Source of the DNA: Desulfobacteraceae bacterium
GTDB lineage: Bacteria; Desulfobacterota; DSM-4660; Desulfatiglandales; Desulfatiglandaceae
DNA length: 17,604 bases
Reading direction: 5' to 3'
Assembly: GCA_030611815.1 (NCBI GenBank)
Contig: JAUWPC010000028.1
Span: forward strand, 1 to 17,604
Shown here: piece after piece, positions 14,480-17,604 of the stretch
Layout of the letters: each line of letters begins with the position of its first letter
Numbering within the stretch: the first letter of the stretch is position 1
Translations under genes and position numbers: made by a program
Notes under the pieces: generated by a model
Databases searched by the model: none
Told to the model about the DNA's origin: nothing
What the model saw: only the letters and a program-made list of their open reading frames with translations

Positions 14480-15735
14480 CAGCCCACAATGACCTTAACA
14501 TATCTTTTTTTCCCTGCCCTCAGGAGCCATGAATCGTTTTCTGAATCCTCCAATTTGATTAACTGATCGAAGACTTTGATTTTTTGGCCGTTGAGATATC
14601 CTCCTCCCTGGGCAATAAGCCTGCGAGCTTCGCCCCGGGACTTGCAGAGACCTGAGTCTTCAAAGAGGATGTAGGAAGGAATGCCTGCCTCAAGCCGTTG
14701 CTGGTTGGTTCGATAAACGGGCACAGATACTGATGAGGCAGATTTATCCGGTCCGAATAGCTGTCGGGAGGCATTTTGTGCCTGATCAGCTTCTGTTTGG
14801 CCATGGCACAATTTGGTGGCTTCATAGGCCAGGACTGCTTTCGCCTTTCTGATATCGGAGCCTTTTAGTCTGCGCAGCCGTCTGACTTCATCCATAGGCA
14901 GAAGGGTAAAAAGGGACAAGAACCGCCCTACGTCTTCGTCATTCTGGTTGATCCAATACTGGTAGTATTCATAGGGCGAAGTCAATTCCGAATCAAGCCA
15001 GATCGCCCCCTTGTGCGTCTTACCCATCTTTATGCCTGAAGAGGTTGTCAACAGGGGAAATGTAAGACCATGAATGATCTCGCCCTCCATACGTCTTGTC
15101 AGGTCCGCCCCTGCCAAGATGTTCCCCCACTGGTCGTTTCCACCCATCTGGAGGCGGCAATCGTAGGTCTTGAACAGGTGCCAAAAATCGTATGCCTGCA
15201 GCAGCATGTAATTGAATTCGATGAAATTGAGCCCGGTCTCGAGTCTGGCCCTGTAGCTCTCCGCGGCCAACATCCTGTTTACGCTAAAGTGTCGGCCAAT
15301 ATCTCTCAAGAAATCTATGTAGCGGAGGCCGGTCAGCCAATCGGCATTATTGACCATAATCGCCTTTTCGTCTTCAAACTCGATGAACCTGGCTAACTGC
15401 TTTTTTAAGAAGCTGGCATTTTCGTTTATCTTTTCACGGGTCATAATGGGGCGCATCTCGGTCTTTCCGCTCGGGTCGCCAACAAGGGCGGTTCCGCCTC
15501 CAATTACTGCGATAGGTCTGTGGCCTGCTCTCTGCATATGCACCAAGGACATGATGGGGAGAAGGCTCCCAACATGGAAGCTCTTAGCCGTTGGATCAAA
15601 ACCTATGTAGCAGGTTGTACGATTTTTTAACAGGCTCGACACGAGTACCCTGTCGGTAACCTGCTCAACAAAACCCCTTGCCTCAAAGATGTCTAATACG
15701 TTTTCCACTTTAATTTTCTGAAATGCTCCTTTCAT
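14479..15735 (-). CDS. tyrS: Tyrosyl-tRNA synthetase
   Basis: A 418-residue class I aminoacyl-tRNA synthetase, close to the E. coli length (424). It charges tRNA-Tyr with tyrosine in the cytoplasm. The HIGH-type motif is HVGSL (54-58), after the tyrosine-pocket segment YIGFDPTA. The QMGGNDQWGNI segment and the KMSKS-type loop KMGKT (236-240) follow. KMGKT puts it with the TyrS group and not the TyrZ group. The C-terminal 70 residues form an S4 RNA-binding domain (CKSRGEARRLIAQGG). AAAGGA precedes ATG 15735. The start lies 26 bp inside the rodZ-like gene, so the two are probably translated in tandem. A GTG at codon 10 is less well placed. Confidence 0.97.
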   Translation of the reverse strand: MKGAFQKIKVENVLDIFEARGFVEQVTDRVLVSSLLKNRTTCYIGFDPTAKSFHVGSLLPIMSLVHMQRAGHRPIAVIGGGTALVGDPSGKTEMRPIMTREKINENASFLKKQLARFIEFEDEKAIMVNNADWLTGLRYIDFLRDIGRHFSVNRMLAAESYRARLETGLNFIEFNYMLLQAYDFWHLFKTYDCRLQMGGNDQWGNILAGADLTRRMEGEIIHGLTFPLLTTSSGIKMGKTHKGAIWLDSELTSPYEYYQYWINQNDEDVGRFLSLFTLLPMDEVRRLRRLKGSDIRKAKAVLAYEATKLCHGQTEADQAQNASRQLFGPDKSASSVSVPVYRTNQQRLEAGIPSYILFEDSGLCKSRGEARRLIAQGGGYLNGQKIKVFDQLIKLEDSENDSWLLRAGKKRYVKVIVG

Positions 15736-16726
15736 ATTCCTTTGGGAGACTCAATCTAATTACCTGGCCCTGTTTCCCTAAATCTTCCATTTTTTTGCCG
15801 TTGAATTCAAGGTCAATCCCCCCGGCGTTACCGATCAGCAATTCAAAACCCTTTTTTGCCCTCCATTGAGGCCGGCTTGCAGGACCAAGAATATACTCTT
15901 TTGGTTTTTCGTTATCAATACGTACCCTGATCCATGTCCTTTCTTTGACAATGGCCTTTAAAACTAACGCCCGCCCATCTGTTTCGGTCGGAAGGGGAGT
16001 ATTAGAGACAGTTGGCTCGGGTTCAATGCTGCTGGTTGATTCATGAGAGGATACCTCTTTCTCTGGAATTGGCTCTTCCTCAGCTGGTTGTGGACCGGAC
16101 GGTTCCAAAGAATCTCTTTCAGATGCCGGGGGTCTTTTTTCCACAAGCGCAGCTCTTTTGGGCCGGGAGAGATCCGCAATCGGTTCCTGTTCATTCAAGG
16201 GCACCTCTGCCTTTTCTTTCCGGGCACCTTGAAGCTTTCTTGACTCGACTAACTTATTATCTGACGGGGCCACTGCCTCATGGTCAATTACTCCCCCCAT
16301 GCGAGTTGGAACTTCGATCCAGGTGTAAAATGCGAACCCCGCAGCAGAACAAGCAATAATCAAGAAAAGGTACAGAGGTAGTTTTTTTCTCTTATTAACC
16401 GGAGGCAAAATAGGCCACGAAGTCTCGTGGTGCTTAGGGGTAATCTCCTGATAGAGGGTAACAAGGCCATCTTCCGCTAAACCAAGGGCGCGGGCATAAG
16501 AGCGAATAAATCCTTTTACAAAAGCAGGCGAGGGAAGATGATCCCATTCTTCGTTTTCTAAGGCCTCAAGGAAGTGGGGTCTGAGTTTTGTTCGTTCGGA
16601 AATCTGGGCATAACTGAGACCCATTTTTTCTCTTTTATTCCTAAAGAGGGCACCGAGTTCTTTGCCAGATGGAAATTCCCAGTCACTCGCTTCCTTATCT
16701 AACGGGTAGTTTTCGTCTCTGTCCAT
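15710..16726 (-). CDS. rodZ: RodZ-like cell-shape protein (HTH, membrane helix, DUF4115)
   Basis: A 338-residue bitopic membrane protein with the RodZ layout. Residues 21-95 form a cytoplasmic Xre-type helix-turn-helix (GKELGALFRNKREKMGLSYA and RPHFLEALENEEWDHLPSPA), which in RodZ binds MreB. A basic NKRKK leads into one membrane helix (about 116-136). A Pro/Glu/Ser-rich linker (about 155-240) and a DUF4115 domain (about 248-333) would be in the periplasm. RodZ links the MreB cytoskeleton to wall synthesis. ATG 16726 is the only usable start before the HTH: an in-frame TAG lies directly before it and no other start codon lies before Met35. A 210-bp MITE-like element ends at this start codon and has displaced the natural ribosome-binding site. 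The 3' end overlaps tyrS by 26 bp. Confidence 0.87.
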   Translation of the reverse strand: MDRDENYPLDKEASDWEFPSGKELGALFRNKREKMGLSYAQISERTKLRPHFLEALENEEWDHLPSPAFVKGFIRSYARALGLAEDGLVTLYQEITPKHHETSWPILPPVNKRKKLPLYLFLIIACSAAGFAFYTWIEVPTRMGGVIDHEAVAPSDNKLVESRKLQGARKEKAEVPLNEQEPIADLSRPKRAALVEKRPPASERDSLEPSGPQPAEEEPIPEKEVSSHESTSSIEPEPTVSNTPLPTETDGRALVLKAIVKERTWIRVRIDNEKPKEYILGPASRPQWRAKKGFELLIGNAGGIDLEFNGKKMEDLGKQGQVIRLSLPKEYERSISEN

Positions 16727-16936
16727 CTAAGGGCTCACTCAAAAATAACTTCACATTTTTACATTTCAGCTTCAGGCCATCTTCGGCTGCTGCTCAATCG
16801 TGAAGTCCTCGAAATAGTTCACTATTCTTGTGGCTTCACTCAATTGCAGCAACCAGGTAAGCAAGCTTGCGAGACTCCGAATCTGACCTAAATCTGAGCG
16901 TCAATTCTACGAACTTATTGTTGAGTGAGCCCTAAG
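16727..16936. mobile_element. 210-bp MITE-like element with terminal inverted repeats
   Basis: Arms 16727-16752 and 16911-16936 are inverted repeats matching at 23 of 26 positions, with a perfect 13-bp core (AGGGCTCACTCAA). GGGCTCAC is flanked on both sides by a direct TAA (16728-16730 and 16933-16935), consistent with a 3-bp target duplication; CTAA at both ends could also be read as a 4-bp one. Such short duplications occur in IS5-, PIF- and IS630-type elements. A second palindrome lies inside at 16785-16854, with coaxial pairs TGCTGC/GCAGCA, GTGAAG/CTTCAC and AATAGT/ACTATT. There is no open reading frame or transposase, so it would need one supplied in trans. It fills almost the whole space between the prolyl isomerase and rodZ genes. 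Confidence 0.75.
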
Positions 16937-16941
16937 TCCCT
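16937..16941 (-). promoter_or_regulatory. Stranded Shine-Dalgarno sequence of rodZ
   Basis: On the minus strand AGGGA lies 3 bp after the stop codon of the isomerase gene, now 210 bp from the rodZ start. If the element and one TAA copy are removed, the junction reads AGGGA-CTTAG-ATG, a good ribosome-binding site with 5-nt spacing. This supports both the element borders and the rodZ start. Confidence 0.6.
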
Positions 16942-16944
16942 GGG

Positions 16945-17604
16945 TTAAAAAATAATTTTTATATATGCCTTCTTCCTCAACTCTTTGATCCAGGCGGAAT
17001 ACCTCTTGTCAAGCTCTTTTCTATAAAGGATTGTCTGAATGGCGTTTCGAACCTGCTCGAGAGATTTTTCTCCTCCCCCATCTTTTTCTTCTACCTTGAT
17101 AATCTTGATACCAGAAGGCTTAATAATTGGCTTACTTACTTCGCCAGCAGATAGATCCTTAATAATCTCAGCCATATCTGGATTAATCTCGGACATTTTG
17201 AATACACCAAGGTCACCTCCCTCACTTGCCCCGGGCCCATTGGAGAATTTCCTTGCCAGATTGGCAAAATTCTTGCCGCCCTTAATCATTGAGAGGATAT
17301 CCTGGGCCTTTTGGTAAAGAGCGTGGGCCTCATTTTTGTCGGCCGGATCCTCTTGCTTGAGAAAAATGAGAGCAAGACGGACCCTGCCCTCGCTGGTGAA
17401 TTCATCCCTGTGTGTGTTGTAGTATTCCTCGATTTCTTCTTCCCTGAGTATAATCTTTGACTTCACCTCATAGTTGATCAGTTGTACCCTTTCCAATTCG
17501 TTCTTAATAGATTCTCTGTACGATTCATAGTTGCTCCCTTGCGCTTTCAGTTCGGCAAGCAGGTCTTCCTGGGTGAACTGGTTATCTGCCTTTACCCTTT
17601 CGAT
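16945..17604 (-). CDS. Periplasmic parvulin-type prolyl isomerase (SurA/PrsA-like), 5' end missing
   Basis: The frame is open to the window end (the TTG at 17496 is an internal codon), leaving 219 visible residues and no view of the signal peptide. The first part resembles the SurA chaperone region (FTQEDLLAELKAQG, SYRES-like segments). A parvulin domain follows, from about RVRLALIFLK to IIKVEEK, with the family signature GGDLGVFK and ending PIIKPSGIKIIKV. Such proteins help fold outer-membrane proteins and isomerise prolyl bonds. The visible end carries one parvulin domain, as in single-domain SurA relatives. The gene probably shared an operon with rodZ; only the inserted element separates them. 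Confidence 0.87.
   Translation of the reverse strand: MERVKADNQFTQEDLLAELKAQGSNYESYRESIKNELERVQLINYEVKSKIILREEEIEEYYNTHRDEFTSEGRVRLALIFLKQEDPADKNEAHALYQKAQDILSMIKGGKNFANLARKFSNGPGASEGGDLGVFKMSEINPDMAEIIKDLSAGEVSKPIIKPSGIKIIKVEEKDGGGEKSLEQVRNAIQTILYRKELDKRYSAWIKELRKKAYIKIIF

Overview
The window most likely comes from an anaerobic member of the Desulfobacterota (former Deltaproteobacteria), either a sulfate reducer or a syntroph. The evidence is a Tat-exported, selenocysteine-containing formate dehydrogenase with a three-cluster iron-sulfur subunit and no membrane subunit, a 'two-CW' cysteine-rich sensor kinase, an HAE3-type RND protein and an RpoH-type sigma factor. This placement rests on gene families. 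No 16S or other marker is present. Base composition looks intermediate by eye; it was not computed.

Left third (1-5639, + strand): a signalling cluster. A membrane histidine kinase (cut by the window start) is followed 18 bp later by a REC-STAS response regulator. After a 299-bp gap full of inverted repeats comes a 997-aa protein in which a complete RND/MMPL transporter-like domain runs straight into a histidine-kinase core. The two kinase cores are close paralogues, so the fusion probably arose by local duplication of the kinase module. This is the most unusual protein in the window.

Middle (5584-10273, - strand): a formate dehydrogenase operon transcribed fdhE-fdhA-fdhB. fdhA is interrupted by an in-frame TGA that is a selenocysteine codon, followed by a well-formed bacterial SECIS hairpin. 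It should be read as one gene of 1023 residues. The 3' end of fdhB overlaps the 3' end of the RND-kinase gene by 56 bp, tail to tail.

Right third (10561-17604, - strand): housekeeping and envelope genes. In transcription order these are a SurA-like periplasmic prolyl isomerase (cut by the window end), a RodZ-like cell-shape protein, tyrS, an RpoH-type sigma factor, a large TPR lipoprotein and a small LolA/LolB-like lipoprotein. Between the isomerase gene and rodZ sits a 210-bp MITE-like element with 26-bp terminal inverted repeats and flanking TAA. It appears to have separated the rodZ Shine-Dalgarno sequence from its start codon. The gap between tyrS and rpoH holds two adjacent arrays of degenerate 7-bp repeats and a 10-bp tandem duplication.

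Formate oxidation in the periplasm and the signalling cluster lie back to back, but nothing in the sequence shows that one controls the other. I saw no tRNA, rRNA, CRISPR array or transposase gene.
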